The notes under the pieces: generated by a model
Told to the model about the DNA's origin: nothing
Seen by the model: only the letters and a program-made list of their open reading frames with translations
The model's database searches: none
Program-made: the position numbers and the translations under genes
In this document: positions 20,880 through 32,289 of the stretch, piece by piece
How positions within the stretch are numbered: position 1 is the stretch's first letter
Layout: every line of letters starts with the position of its first letter
Assembly (NCBI GenBank): GCA_930367215.1
Contig: OV884057.1
Location: 261,224,339 to 261,288,338 of the forward strand
DNA: 64,000 nucleotides
Direction: 5' to 3'
Source of the DNA: Pollenia angustigena
Lineage: Eukaryota; Arthropoda; Insecta; Diptera; Polleniidae

Positions 20880-21340
20880 GTTTTCGCCTCTTATCATAAT
20901 ATGACGATTATCCAACTGAACATCGGGATGAGCCTCTTCATTGAGAATACTTTCAGCACCGCCAGCAGGAGCCAAACCAATTAATTCCCAGAAATCTACA
21001 TGCAATTCGTGTCCACCTGGTGCATAAAACAAATAAATGAGTTTCTACAATATTGTTCACGAAACGAAACTTACCGATTTGCCTTCTGGCACAGGTTTTT
21101 GTGTACCAAACATTGTAAAAATCCGTAATGTAAATAAAAGATTAAACCTTTGTCTTGACGTCTTAAACGATGTGCCCATCCATAAATTTTAACGTTTCTG
21201 TTAATTTTCGACACATTCAAATATGCAGCTGGCCAACTGGGATCTTCGGATATGAGTCTTTTTGGCTTCATCCAAATTTTGTTTAGGCTTTTCCGCATCT
21301 TCGCGTTTTTCATTTTTATAACTTACTTACCCAAATCCTT
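20880..21340 (-). pseudogene. AsnRS: Captured asparaginyl-tRNA synthetase fragment
   Basis: The minus strand encodes the N-terminal half of a cytoplasmic class II asparaginyl-tRNA synthetase. It opens with the helical extension in one frame (NLDEAKK). After a frameshift comes the linker and OB-fold start (SEDPSWPAA, VKIYGWAHRLRRQDKGL, GFLQC). An internal deletion joins this to FGTQKPVPEGKS, a retained intron (gtaagt donor at about 21075; the acceptor appears mutated before GCACCA), then [20 protein letters not shown] and [15 protein letters not shown]. Homology stops at RGEN near 20880. The intact enzyme charges tRNA-Asn in the cytosol; this piece lacks the whole catalytic core. Retention of an intron shows DNA-level capture, not retroposition. 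Confidence 0.88.
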
Positions 21341-21349
21341 TGGATTTTC

Positions 21350-22250
21350 TTTATTTATTTTAATAATTATTAAAATATTTTTAATTTTTACGAAAATAGC
21401 TTAAAAACTTCCGTTTTATTTTCTTTTGAAAAACAGGCAGTGAACTTTAGTTTTGAAAATAATTAAAAAAAAATATGTTCTTAATTCAATTTATATGCAG
21501 GTTCAAATATTTAAACTTGTTAACATGATTGTTTCATTTTTGGTTTTTCTTTATATTTTTGTGTTTTTCTTCATTTTAACTTTTACTTTTGAAGTTATTT
21601 TGCCTTACTTACGTTTATAAGACTGAATTTTTACGTTTTTATGTAATTTTCTTGTTCTATTTATGTTTTTTCCACTAATAAATATTAAAAAAAAATTTCA
21701 AGTGCATATTTTTTAAATATTTAGCCCAAATATTTATATTTTTAGGTAATTTTTTTGCTTATAAAACGCGATGCATATGCGTTTATAAAACATAATATTT
21801 ACATTGGCTAAAATTGCTTTTAACGTTCCCTGAAGGAATCTTCGTGTCCATAATAAATTTTTTATTCAACTGCAACGTTCTAATTTTGTACTTAATAGTC
21901 CATTTATTAGAGCTTGAACTCTATTTCCCAGCAAAAACTTTGCTTACAAAATAAGCAGAAAAATAATGAGAATTTGACGAGCCAACTACTTACTTTTCTA
22001 CTAGAAAAAGTACTTATTTTTGTTCGAGATGTCCCAAAAGTAATCCTTTATAATTTAGCCTATTATAATCCAAAAAATAATAGGTTTTTTTTATACTTAA
22101 AATTTTTATAAAAATATATAGTTACACAAAGTCAATAAAGTAAAATTTTTTTAAATTTTTTTTTTTAATTATTTTTTTTATTTTTATTTTTTTTAATTAT
22201 TTATTTTTTATTTTTTCTTATTTTATTTTATTTTTTATTTTTTTTTCTGT
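21350..22250. other. AT-rich centre of the palindromic element
   Basis: No gene seen. 22141-22250 is an almost pure T/A tract. cccagcaaaaactttgctt near 21927 repeats a word from both arms. Confidence 0.55.
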
Positions 22251-22253
22251 CTC

Positions 22254-22326
22254 TGGCGGGATTCGATCGCGCTACCTCGGTGCTGATAGACTAGCTCTCT
22301 ACCAGCTAATCTACCGGGGCAGTGTA
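22254..22326 (-). repeat. tRNA-derived SINE head
   Basis: The minus strand reads gccccggtagattagctgg, an A-box-like TAGCTGGTAGAG, and a B-box-like GATCGAATCCC, in tRNA spacing. Homologues are at 52516 (plus) and 63470 (minus). Located at the inner end of the right arm. Confidence 0.7.
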
Positions 22327-23590
22327 GTTTTTTTATAAAAAAACTATGTTTTTTTACTATAATGACTATAATGACATTTTTGTTGTCATAATGAAAATTT
22401 AAATTTTTCTGTATATTTAAGATATAATAATAAAGTTATTATTTAATAACTAATAGTCCAAAAAGTGGCGAATAAAGCTACAAAGTAATGAATTCTTGAA
22501 GTCATTAAAAGAAGGATTGTAAGTAAAGTTTTTGCTGGGTTAATAAATTGTCGCATCATTTTATAATGGAATTTAGCTCATCAAAACATAACTATAATTC
22601 TTTTCTTTTTTATAATATGAGAAATAATCACATTTAAATATAATTTTTATAATAATATTTTGTAAATAGTATTTAAATCTTGTAAATAATACTTAAAAAA
22701 TTGTATATATTATTTTGAATTAACTAATTTAAGTTCTTTAAATAGTCTGCAAGGGACAATGTTCTATAGACATATGTAAATAAATAAATATAAAAAGGTA
22801 TATAATAATTAAAATACCTATTTATATACAAAACAAAAAAAACTTAGATTATTATAAATAATTTTATATTTAGCTTTTATTTGACCTTTTTTAATTTAAT
22901 AACTGTTTTATTTTTAAATCAAGCTCTAGGTGTTTTTATTATTATTATTATCGAAAATAAATAATTTAATATTAAAAAGACCTAGAGCTTGATTTAAAAA
23001 TAAAATAGTTAATAAATCATTTTAGTGGAAACTTATAATATTTTAAACTAACAGAAAAAATTTGTATGTTTGTTATTTTTTCTATAGAAAATCTTATTTT
23101 CATTTTATCTTAAAAACAATTTTTTATTAAATTCCTATGTAAATATATAAAGCACAAATAAATATTTTTAAATAAAAAGTATTATAATTGACATTCCAAA
23201 CATTACAAATAAGTTTCTTCATTCTATTAATACATATGTACGTATGTAATTGTATTTCTCTTTTCTTTTTCAACAACAAAACAAATGTATTTTTAAGTGA
23301 ACAGAACTCAATATAGTCACCAGCCAGTTTGCGTTACGCGACTATACAGTCGAACTGCCAGTTTCTAGCTACGTCGTTTAGTAAACTAAAAAAAAATGTT
23401 TACGTCAACTGTAAACACATCAGCTTCTGTGTTTCAGTCGCCAGTTCAGCAGTCTGTGTGCTAAAATGGAGTGAGTCGGCTGCTGATTCTTTTGACTGCT
23501 GAAAAAAAAGTAAATTGTGTTACTGTTTTTTCAGTAACTGTGCGCACACAGTTCAACTGATTTAAGTATGAGTGTGATGAAAACTGAATA
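22275..23590 (-). repeat. Right arm of the 1.3 kb inverted repeat
   Basis: Reverse complement of 18330-19640. Few differences are visible over most of its length, which suggests recent origin or conversion between arms. The outer edge degrades at atgaaaactg (23577-23586), against caattttcat at 18329. Confidence 0.88.
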
Positions 23591-24208
23591 CAGTTCATTT
23601 TTTTCCAGCATGTTGCTGAAAATAAATGAAATTTTATGCAAATTTTGACTGCTTTTAGCAGTTGTTCGAAACCCTGATTATTTTAACTCTGTTGTAAAAG
23701 CATCGACAATTTATATGAATTGTTTATTTCATTTATTCACATAACTTGATTATATTCGAATTCGGTTATATGCGTCATAGTGGCATATATGTGAATTAGC
23801 CTTATAGTCACATTAGCGATAAAGTCCACGTTATGGTTGCAACTAAAGGATGTGACTATAAGCGAAAAGTACTGTATAAAATTTTTCTTCAAAAATAGAT
23901 CGGTTATCGCATTTTTACTTTAAATATAAAACATTGTTTTTATATCTCAAATATTTTCCATTTAACAGAGTTTTTTGATTCTTCTGTAAACTAATAAGAA
24001 GTGATGTTCCGTTATTTTGCATTTTAGATGACGATATAATATAAAGATTTACAGCTGTTGAGTTTAAACTTCATATCGCTCCTTTATTGCAACATTGTCA
24101 TATCTCAAAAAAAATCTTACTTGGCAAAATGCGATTAAAGTTTTCCAAATGTACCTTTTTATACAGATTCAATAAAATATATTTTACTATAACTGCGGTT
24201 CAGTTTAA

Positions 24209-25105
24209 CCCTTGTGTTAATACCCGGGTACCGGGGTACCCACCTAGGAATATTTACATGAAAATAATGTATTAAGAATTTAAATTTTTACACAAGCTTC
24301 TGGATCGTCGTTATTTAACTTAAAATAAAACGAATTCAGATTCTAGATCTATTTTTTTTTTTGCTCCTTTAATATTAAAAAAAATTTGCTTAAACTTTAA
24401 CCATCGCATCATGCGCACCCGGGTACCCTGGTACCCAATACACTACAATACACTTAATGGGATAACACAAACACGTTTGAACTGCTCAAAAAATTCAAGA
24501 AACTAAATTCTGTATCATACAATTACATAAGTTAAAGGCTCAACCATAATATGCATAGCCTTGCTTAACCTACTGTCAAAAATTAACAAAAAGTCTCTCA
24601 AATGTATTTAAGAAAACAAAATAAAAAACATTTGATTCCGTACGGAATGTGCGATTAGATTCGCACCTTGCTTAAGCAAATGACAGTTTCATTAAACTTA
24701 GCAAAAAGTTTCCTTAAGTTCAATATGGTTTGCCTCATATAACTTACATGTATTCGCTCATTCGCTCAAGCCAACTTAAGCACATTGTGGTTGGGCCTTT
24801 AGTTTCCAAAGCGTTAGTGTTATAATACGGGGAAGTCTCATTTACACATCATGTACGAACAAAAATGATCCACTGTTATACTAAAAAATACTGTCCTGTA
24901 TAAAAAGTTTAAGATTTAAGCCATTGTGCAATACAAAGTTAAAAAATCATATTTTAACATAAATATAATTTAATAAGCCTTTAAAAAGTTTAAAAATTTA
25001 TTTTGTTCTTCATAAAAATATTGATTACTTATACATTATAGTATATGGGTACCCGGGTACCCGGTTGCTAAACAACGTGGATAAAGTTGGGTATTAACAC
25101 AAGGG
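24209..25105. mobile_element. piggyBac-type MITE, 897 bp
   Basis: Perfect 17-bp inverted ends CCCTTGTGTTAATACCC, flanked on both sides by TTAA (24205-24208, 25106-25109), the piggyBac target. Three internal acccgggtaccc-like words lie near 24222, 24418 and 25048. A different MITE (24533-24801) is nested inside. No transposase. Confidence 0.87.
24533..24801. mobile_element. 269 bp MITE nested in the piggyBac-type element
   Basis: Ends are imperfect inverted copies: aaaggctcaaccataatatg and, reversed, aaaggcccaaccacaatgtg. agtt lies on both flanks. An inverted relative is at 17657-17905. Confidence 0.7.
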
Positions 25106-25109
25106 TTAA

Positions 25110-26179
25110 GATAAAGCACTGATTTTTGTTTTACATATAGAGAATTTATCAATGAGCAGTTTTGCTAAAGTACCCTAAAGGAAACCTGGGTGCAAGTATC
25201 TCCAAGTCACCAGTTTTGCCGACTATATTGGTGACATTATCAACGAAGTGTCTACACTACATTGCATTTGCCACTATATTTTGCTTGAATACAAAAAAGA
25301 GTTTATCAATAACAACTGATAAGTACAATTCCTATAAAAGTTGAAGAAATAAAAAAAAAGATTGCTATGATTTCGTATTCTTACAAAAAGTGTAGACTAC
25401 TTTTACTAAAATGTACAAGCGATTCTCTGGTTCATATGTCTACATATGTTCCCAAAGGAACTACCTAGTCAGTACGAAGTCAGTAGTACCAACGTCAGTA
25501 GTAGATTTCCAATGACACGCACATGTTAAATGTCTATTGTAAATTTTTGATTTTTTGAGATATGACTATGTGGCAGTAAACTTTAGTTCAGCTAAACCGG
25601 TGCTTGAACATTCATTGATTAATTTGGAATTAGTAAACATTTTTTCACGTTTCTGCGCGTTCACTGTATCCTTCTTTTTATTAAATTTTTCCGTTATGTA
25701 TCACAGTTAGTAGTACATATTTATTACAGCGACACCATCCATCGTGTTATCAAAACCTGTATATTCAAAATACATAGTGTAGAACTGCGATATATGTTTT
25801 TATTTTAAAGCTTTTAAAACTACATATGTCAACTTAAAAATTTTTTGAACGCACATATACCAATTTTATTAAACCATCTATAACCAAAGCAATTTTATAC
25901 ATAATTTTATAGCTCAGTTTTTAATAACTCTATAAAAATTCCACGAAAATATACATACATTTATTGCACTTTATTAACTAAAACATCCGTTAAAAAAGGT
26001 TTTTGGTTTTACTAAGCAAAATAAACTACATTCTAGTCTCCAATAATAATAACTCACCACATCGTAACGCAATGAATATTATTAACCACAATTTGGTAAA
26101 TAAATTCGGTTCACCACGGAAACGTCGTCCTAAATGGTGACCGCCACTACCGACACACTGCACTATGAACTGTATTATC
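25110..26179. other. No gene recognised
   Basis: AT-rich with short chance frames only. No terminal repeats found. Confidence 0.5.
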
Positions 26180-26187
26180 TTATAGTA

Positions 26188-26794
26188 CAGCGCTGCCAGA
26201 AGATTTGGAAGGAAAATCTTCATTTGGCGAAAAAAATCTTATTTTGAAGAGCAAAATCTTCAAACTTTTTACAACAAGGGCAAGAGTAGATATGGAAACT
26301 ATTTAAATTAAAATACATACATACATAATTGCGTTATTTATAAAAAATTACATTGTAGCTTTAAATTGTGTTTTTAGTTATATTTTAAATCCATTTAATT
26401 TCTAATAAATGAACACGTAAAAACGTCCATCTAAATAAAGAAGTTGCATTGAAAGTAATTAAATGCTAAAATTAGAGATATATAATTATTATTATTTGTT
26501 CATCAATATTCTCAAAATTAACAACTGCTAATCCAAGATGCTTTTTTAACATTTTGTATGCTTAAATAATGATGCATGTTTGTGTATGCTAGACAATGAG
26601 TACAAAAGTGTGCAAAACCAATAGACAACAAGCTGATTAATAAAAACTGAATTGTTTTAAAAATTTTTTGTTTAAAAAACTTAGGTAAGTTGTCCAGTTG
26701 TAAAGTTAAAAATCTTTATTTCTAAAAATAAAAAAATCTTCATTTCAGAAAAAAATCTCGAAAATCAGATAAAATCTTAATTCTGGCAGCGCTG
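26188..26794. mobile_element. 607 bp hAT-like MITE
   Basis: Inverted ends CAGCGCTGCCAGAA at the left and TTCTGGCAGCGCTG at the right. Flanks ttatagta and ctctagta agree at 6 of 8, an eroded 8-bp duplication. Internal aaaatctt words recur. Confidence 0.7.
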
Positions 26795-27931
26795 CTCTAG
26801 TACCAAAAAAACTAAAATGTTCAAAATGGTAGAACAGTTTCTTTGTCAGATCCCATCTTAACGGGCAAATTTTACTTTTTAGTACTAGTGTTAAATGGCA
26901 GTTTGTTGGCATGCGAGGCAAAGAGAATGCTTTTTCGTTGGCGTTATGTTTATCACTTTCAGTGCTAGATTTAGCACATTTTTTTCTGAATTAGCACTAA
27001 GAATTTCAAAAATAGTGCTAAGTGCTAGTTTAGCACATTTTTATAATTATCAAAACCACTTAAAAACTTACGTAACCAATTCAAGTAAAGTATCAATTCT
27101 TTAAGTGTATCAAGAAAAATTCATACATATTAGACATACATATCGTTAGCTAAAATGCAAAAAGGCGTAACTAACCAAAAATTAAACACCGTGTTTTTGA
27201 TTGATTATCATGAATGCCATTGAACTACATGTCTTCACAAAATTTTACACTTCTGCGATCAAAAATTGTGCTTTTATTAACAGAAAACAAAGAGACGCAA
27301 CCACAAGAGTGGTTATTTTATAAATGAAAAATTACGTAATTAGCCATTTTTTTTTTAACAAAATATAATGAAATGGTTTCCATTGAAAATTGCTTATAGA
27401 ATTTCATTGAATACTTATACTTTAAGACCGCATTTACATCTATGCAATTAACTCCGAGTTTTTTTTCTATTTTCTTTTAAAGTAGTTGCTACGAAACTTT
27501 TTTCACATTTACATTTACATTTTTTTCAAGCATTTTTTAAACTTTTAACCCCGCTTTCTTCCCTAGACCTCTTGGTAACAAACAAAAAGTTGCATGCGAA
27601 AGTTGCGGCGTTAATTGCATAATGTAAATTAAGTCTAAGTAACAACTTTATTTTATGGCGATTTATTTTCTGAGAAAAATATGTTACAGTATATGTAACA
27701 CTTTCTAATGTTACCTATAATCACTCGAATAGAACAAAATTACCTGATTTTAGTTAGTTAGTTTTATCATTAATGTACTTCATAGCGGCTTATGCACGCT
27801 ATTACGGTTTGGCAACAAAAATTGGCATCACTAATAACATTGAAAAATTAAAACGATTATAATATACGGTATATTATACACATAGACTTTTTTCATTTTA
27901 ATATGTAAATATTTTTATATTTTGTTTTAAA

Positions 27932-28350
27932 CAAGGCGAATTCATAAAGGTGACATTTTCCCGTCATCTGTTTTTTGTTTATTTTTTTGTGTGTATACTG
28001 AATGTCAAGCTTTGTTTACATTTTGTGAAAAAATTAATTCAAATTTTAAATTCAACAAAAATTTAAATTCTTGAAAAATAAACTTATTTAAATTTTATAA
28101 AATAAAAACAGTGAATTTAAAAGATAAACACAAGGAAATAAAAATGCGTAAGGAATAAGTGGAGGAATATTTTGCATTATTATTATGCATATTTTATAAA
28201 CAAAAAATTTCCTTTTTTATATTTTCAACAAATAATTTTGACATTCACTCTAACTTTTTACAAAAACAAAATACATAGTATTTTTCAATAAAAAGGGATA
28301 GCTAGCATAACTCTATCTCATGATGCGGTCACCTTTATGAATTCGCCTTG
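27932..28350. mobile_element. CAAGGCGAATTC element, copy 1 (419 bp)
   Basis: Inverted ends CAAGGCGAATTCATAAAGG, identical over at least 19 bp, with an exact 8-bp duplication gttttaaa (27924-27931, 28351-28358). No coding. The same family occurs at 62075-62299, with a truncated end at 31239. Confidence 0.88.
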
Positions 28351-28602
28351 GTTTTAAAACAATGTTTTTACAAAATTATGAGCGGTATGAATTATGACAA
28401 AGGAAATAAAACATTGGTTCAACAATCAAAGTAGTAAGTATAACAGGGCAGCATGAACACCTTAAATAAAAGCAAAAGTAAAATATTCAACATGTTTTGC
28501 AAGTTTTTCATCAACTTATTCACAAAAGAACTTGAAAATTTTTCCCACAGTTGTATTTTTTGTACAAACGAACACAAAAATGTAGAACATGTTACATTAA
28601 GC

Positions 28603-28978
28603 TACGTTCACAATCATAAAAACATTTTCACTTGGTGTTCATAATAGAGCAACAATTTCTTTTTTAACTACACACATTTTGCATCAAAAAACCGTTTGCA
28701 AATTTTAGCCACAACAATATTGTGCATTTATTTTTATTTTTGTAAACATTTTGTTAACATTTTTATTCAAAACTAAATAAAATTATTTTGAACGTCAGAA
28801 AAAATTTCATACAAATTGTTGCTGAAGTTCTAGTTGACTCAACTTTAGTTACATTTTTAAAAAAATTGAATTTACATTTTTGTTCTAAAAATGAAAGGAA
28901 AATATATGAAATACTTTGGGAAGAAAAAAGATAGAAGAAAAAACGAAATTGTTTTTTTGATTGTGAACGTAGCTTTAA
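28603..28978. mobile_element. 376 bp TIR element (agctacgttcacaatc ends)
   Basis: agctacgttcacaatc at the left is inverted at the right (gattgtgaacgtagct). ttaa-like words border both ends (cattaag, ctttaat), but the duplication is not clean. A partial inverted copy is at 1-252. Confidence 0.7.
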
Positions 28979-29227
28979 TGGAACATATTTCTTAGAATAA
29001 TAATAAGCGTTTATATTAAACAAAACGAATTTTTTTTAAAAAATTTTATATGTAAATTTTTTATTATATTCATAAAAATAAATGTTACAAAACTAGTACT
29101 TTTGTTTTTCATTGTTAAACAATTTAGCACTTTTTTGTCGTTTTTTAGCACTTTTAATTTGAATACTTCTGGCAAGCCTGGTTATGTTTCAACCGGCTTC
29201 AAAAACAAAAAAAGTTAAAAATTCAAA

Positions 29228-29464
29228 TGCTGGGTACACACTATGCAACGCATTTACGCAATCTAGTGAATTAAATTCATTTTCATTCATTCAAGATTGC
29301 ATCAACATCAAAATGCTGGGTACACGCTATGCAACGCATTTACGCAATCTAGTGAATTAAATTCATTTTCATTCATTCCAGATTGCATCAACATCAAAAC
29401 GCTTTGATATTTTGAGGTTGCACTGAAACAGATTGCATAAATGTAGCACTGTGTGTACCCAGCA
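29228..29464. mobile_element. TGCTGGGTACAC hairpin element with internal 86 bp duplication
   Basis: Starts tgctgggtacacac and ends tgtgtacccagca. The left 86 bp (to about 29313) is repeated directly at 29314-29399 with few changes. Relatives: 29723-29820 and 55735-55841. Confidence 0.75.
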
Positions 29465-29722
29465 GAACAGAAAATAAAGTTATATAAAATCTCAATTTTT
29501 GGGCTTTCATATGACCTCGGTTCAGATACGAAAAAGTTATGACCAAAAAAAAAACTTAAAAAAAAAAATACACATTATCGGAAACCATTTATCTTCCCGA
29601 GTCCAAGTTTTATAGCCCAAGTAAATGGAAAATTTCTTCTTGAGCTCTGCTTCATTTTATTGTTTTATCTAGTTTGAGATTATATCCCCAAGTCTGGCAG
29701 CCCAACTTTAAACATTGTATAA

Positions 29723-29820
29723 TGCTGGGTACACACAGTGCAATCTACATGCAATCTGTTTGATATTTTGAGGTTGCATTGAAACAGATTGCATGTAGAT
29801 TGCACTGTGTATACCCAGCA
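29723..29820. mobile_element. 98 bp near-perfect hairpin MITE
   Basis: Arms of about 43 bp (tgctgggtacacacagtgc at the left, gcactgtgtatacccagca at the right) around a short gatattttgagg centre. taa lies on both flanks, a Harbinger-type 3-bp duplication. Confidence 0.82.
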
Positions 29821-29851
29821 TAACAGTTTGATTTGTTTTTGACATTACACT

Positions 29852-31217
29852 CAGTGATGCCAGAAGTGCAGATTTAATTGTATTTTGCAATTATATTGCC
29901 AGCAAGTTAACAATAACGTCGGCAGAATAACCGAGCAATATTTCTTATTGCTCAGCTTATGTTAAAGGCAAGGGGAAACGTATTTATGTCAACTCATAAT
30001 TTGAAAAAAATCAAGGAAGAAGGTGCAATTAAAAACTGGCGCTATCCTGCAAAAATTAATTTTATTAACATAAATTCTTTCTTATTCCCCTTTATTATTT
30101 AAATGTATATTAATTGTTTAAGCATGAGGTCTTTTTTTTCTAGAAAAATATTAAGTTTATAATTTTTTTTTTTTTTTTTTTTTTTGTTAAAGTAAAATTA
30201 ATATTTTTATATAAAAAAGAACTCAAACTTAAACAAATTAATATAAATTTAAATAATAAAGATCGAATAAGTCAAGAATTATATAAATTAAAATAATTTT
30301 TTTAATGTTATTTAAGTGTTCATTAAATTCTTGAAATTAATTCTTTTACTATAGCTATAATTTGCTAGCATTTCACAAATTTTATTTCTTTCGCACATAA
30401 TTTGCTTCTATTTTTTTCATTTTTGCTTATTTTTTCTCAATTAACAGCCACATTGACGTTTTATGTAAGCAATAACTGTCAACGAAAATGCACTAACAAA
30501 TATTGCAACATAAATTTCCGTCAATAAATATGTGCAACAAATTGCTGTCTACATTAAAGATAACATAATTTTGACATTTACTGCAATATATGTCGCAATA
30601 ATTTTCACTGGTAAAGACGGGCAGTTATAACCTAAAATTGCCAAAATGCAGATTTAAAGATTTCTGGTTTAAAAATGCAGATTTTTGAGCTCGGTGGAAA
30701 CTCCTGTATATTGTCACTTATGTTTGTACTATTTCCACTTCTTGCATAGATAAACGAAATATATCACCATTCATGGAATAACCCTTTGGAAATAGCTTCA
30801 TTAGTAGGAATTTTATTCACAAAAATTAAAAATTCGTACTTATTTGTCAATATCTTTAATAATTGAAATATTTGATCAATTGTAAATTTGCAATAAGACC
30901 CTTGATAGTTTTTATAACATTAATAAACTTTTCTTTGTTGAAAGGTCAAAAAATATTTCCTTTTTTATACCTCATTGTACTTCGAGGACCAGAACAACTT
31001 TTAAAACTACCATCGATTTCAAACAGAACATAGCCGTTTATTTTAAAGTGAATTGTTATATGCTTTTTACCTGTAAATAAACTGCATAAAAAATGTAATA
31101 AATGTGTTTTAGAGATTTATTGACGATTTTTAAAACCTTGAAGAAGGTTTTGAAGATTTTTTGATGAAAAATTATTGTTTTTTGCTGATTTTACCTCTAA
31201 AAGATCTGGCAGCACTG
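29852..31217. mobile_element. 1.37 kb hAT element with perfect 8-bp target duplication
   Basis: Inverted ends CAGTGATGCCAGAAGTG and, reversed, CAGTGCTGCCAGATCTT. The flanking word attacact is exact on both sides (29844-29851, 31218-31225). Subterminal gcagattt words. No transposase was read. A poly-T run lies at 30165-30185. Confidence 0.85.
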
Positions 31218-31225
31218 ATTACACT

Positions 31226-31825
31226 ACCGATTTGTGGCAAGGCGAATTCGCTACAGCGTGCGGCAGAGATGCATTTTGAGATAGCCAGCGGTTGAATAAA
31301 AAAAACAAAAAATTTGATTTTCAATCAGCAATCACACACACAGTTTTGGTGTTAAGAAAATGACTGAAATAAAGTTTTCGGTCACATTCGGTCATTTCTT
31401 TCCATCATTTTCTTAACACCAAAATTTAAAATGTGAATATGAGCGAGTATTCATTTCTTCATTTCTTGTAGGGCAAAATAGCCATTCTCCTCGCCTGTCT
31501 TGCCAACAAGCTTTCATTTTGTGCCAGCACAATTATGCCCGTGTTTGATACACCAATCAACTGAATATCAATTTACCTACCAAAATGAGCATAGGAACCC
31601 CCAACAATAAATTTCGAGCTGACATTTACAGACGCAATTTTTTTTGCTTTTACACGACACGACACGACACATAACTTTAACTTTCCTCTTCTTTCTTTTT
31701 TATTTCATAAAATTTTTTCATATTTAATGCAGGTTTATAAAGCAAATTTTGTAGGAAGATTTTCCTTTATAAAAGTTAAAAGTACGGGTATAAAGCGTTT
31801 AGCATTGACATATCGTCGTTCCGGA
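31226..31825. other. Fragments of dispersed elements
   Basis: caaggcgaattcgctac at 31239 is a lone end of the CAAGGCGAATTC family. 31335-31484 holds an inverted pair ggtgttaagaaaatga / tcattttcttaacacc and ends ttcttgtaggg, the reverse of the ccctacaagaa end at 19641. An acgac microsatellite lies near 31655. No gene. Confidence 0.5.
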
Positions 31826-32210
31826 GTTATCTTGTCGTATATCACAAAATCGAAAAAAATGAGATAAGACCGCTTCCTTATTCCTTAACTTAACTTTCAA
31901 TATTGGTAAAAACGTGAATGTAGGTTTTTAATACCTCATTTTGACTTATATCACACAAACTTAACAATTTATCGCAAAAAGTGGCGTATACGACATAATT
32001 GAAAATTTTTTTCGGACGTGACAATGGCTATAACTTGAAAATTTTTTTCCATGACTTTGGATATTTTTACATAAATCGATAAAGAACTTCAAACACAATA
32101 TCTGACAAAAATATTGGAGGACTTTTTTCACGTACATTTGTGTGTATAAAAATTTGAACCTTAAGATTCGATTTCCCAAAAAAAATTTTTGTGATATACG
32201 GCAAGATAAC
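31826..32210. mobile_element. TIR element (gttatcttgtcgtatatcac ends)
   Basis: gttatcttgtcgtatatcac at 31826 is inverted at 32191-32210 with one change (gtgatatacggcaagataac). No coding seen. Confidence 0.6.
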
Positions 32211-32289
32211 TTCGACATCTTTAAAATCAAATTATCGCACGTAACCTAAACTTCTTTTTGCTGTCAAACAGCTTGTGTCAAACTTGTAT

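Larger units (their letters stand above)
17914..23874. mobile_element. 5.96 kb palindromic element with pogo-like ends and captured gene fragments
   Basis: Outer ends are inverted CAGTACTTTTCG(T/C)TTATAG, with a TA dinucleotide on each side (17912-17913, 23875-23876), as in pogo/Tc1-mariner elements. Subterminal words tatagtcacattagcgat occur on both sides. Inside are 1.3 kb inverted arms (about 18330-19640 and 22275-23590). The 2.6 kb centre carries a 36 bp tandem repeat, a hairpin MITE and remnants of two cellular genes on the minus strand. No transposase is readable, so it is non-autonomous. The arms may be a separate foldback element nested in the pogo-like one; I could not see a duplication at the arm ends. 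Confidence 0.8.
26951..29180. mobile_element. Putative 2.2 kb hAT-like element holding two nested elements
   Basis: The 8-bp word gttatgtt flanks both ends (26943-26950, 29181-29188). The right end, reversed, reads CAGGCTTGCCAGAAG, a hAT-type start. The left end is degenerate. tttagcac words fill both subterminal regions. It contains the elements at 27932 and 28603. No transposase was read. Confidence 0.5.

Noticed and set aside
31640..31670. acgac microsatellite as a regulatory site
   Set aside because: Short simple repeat with no gene nearby; no evidence of function.
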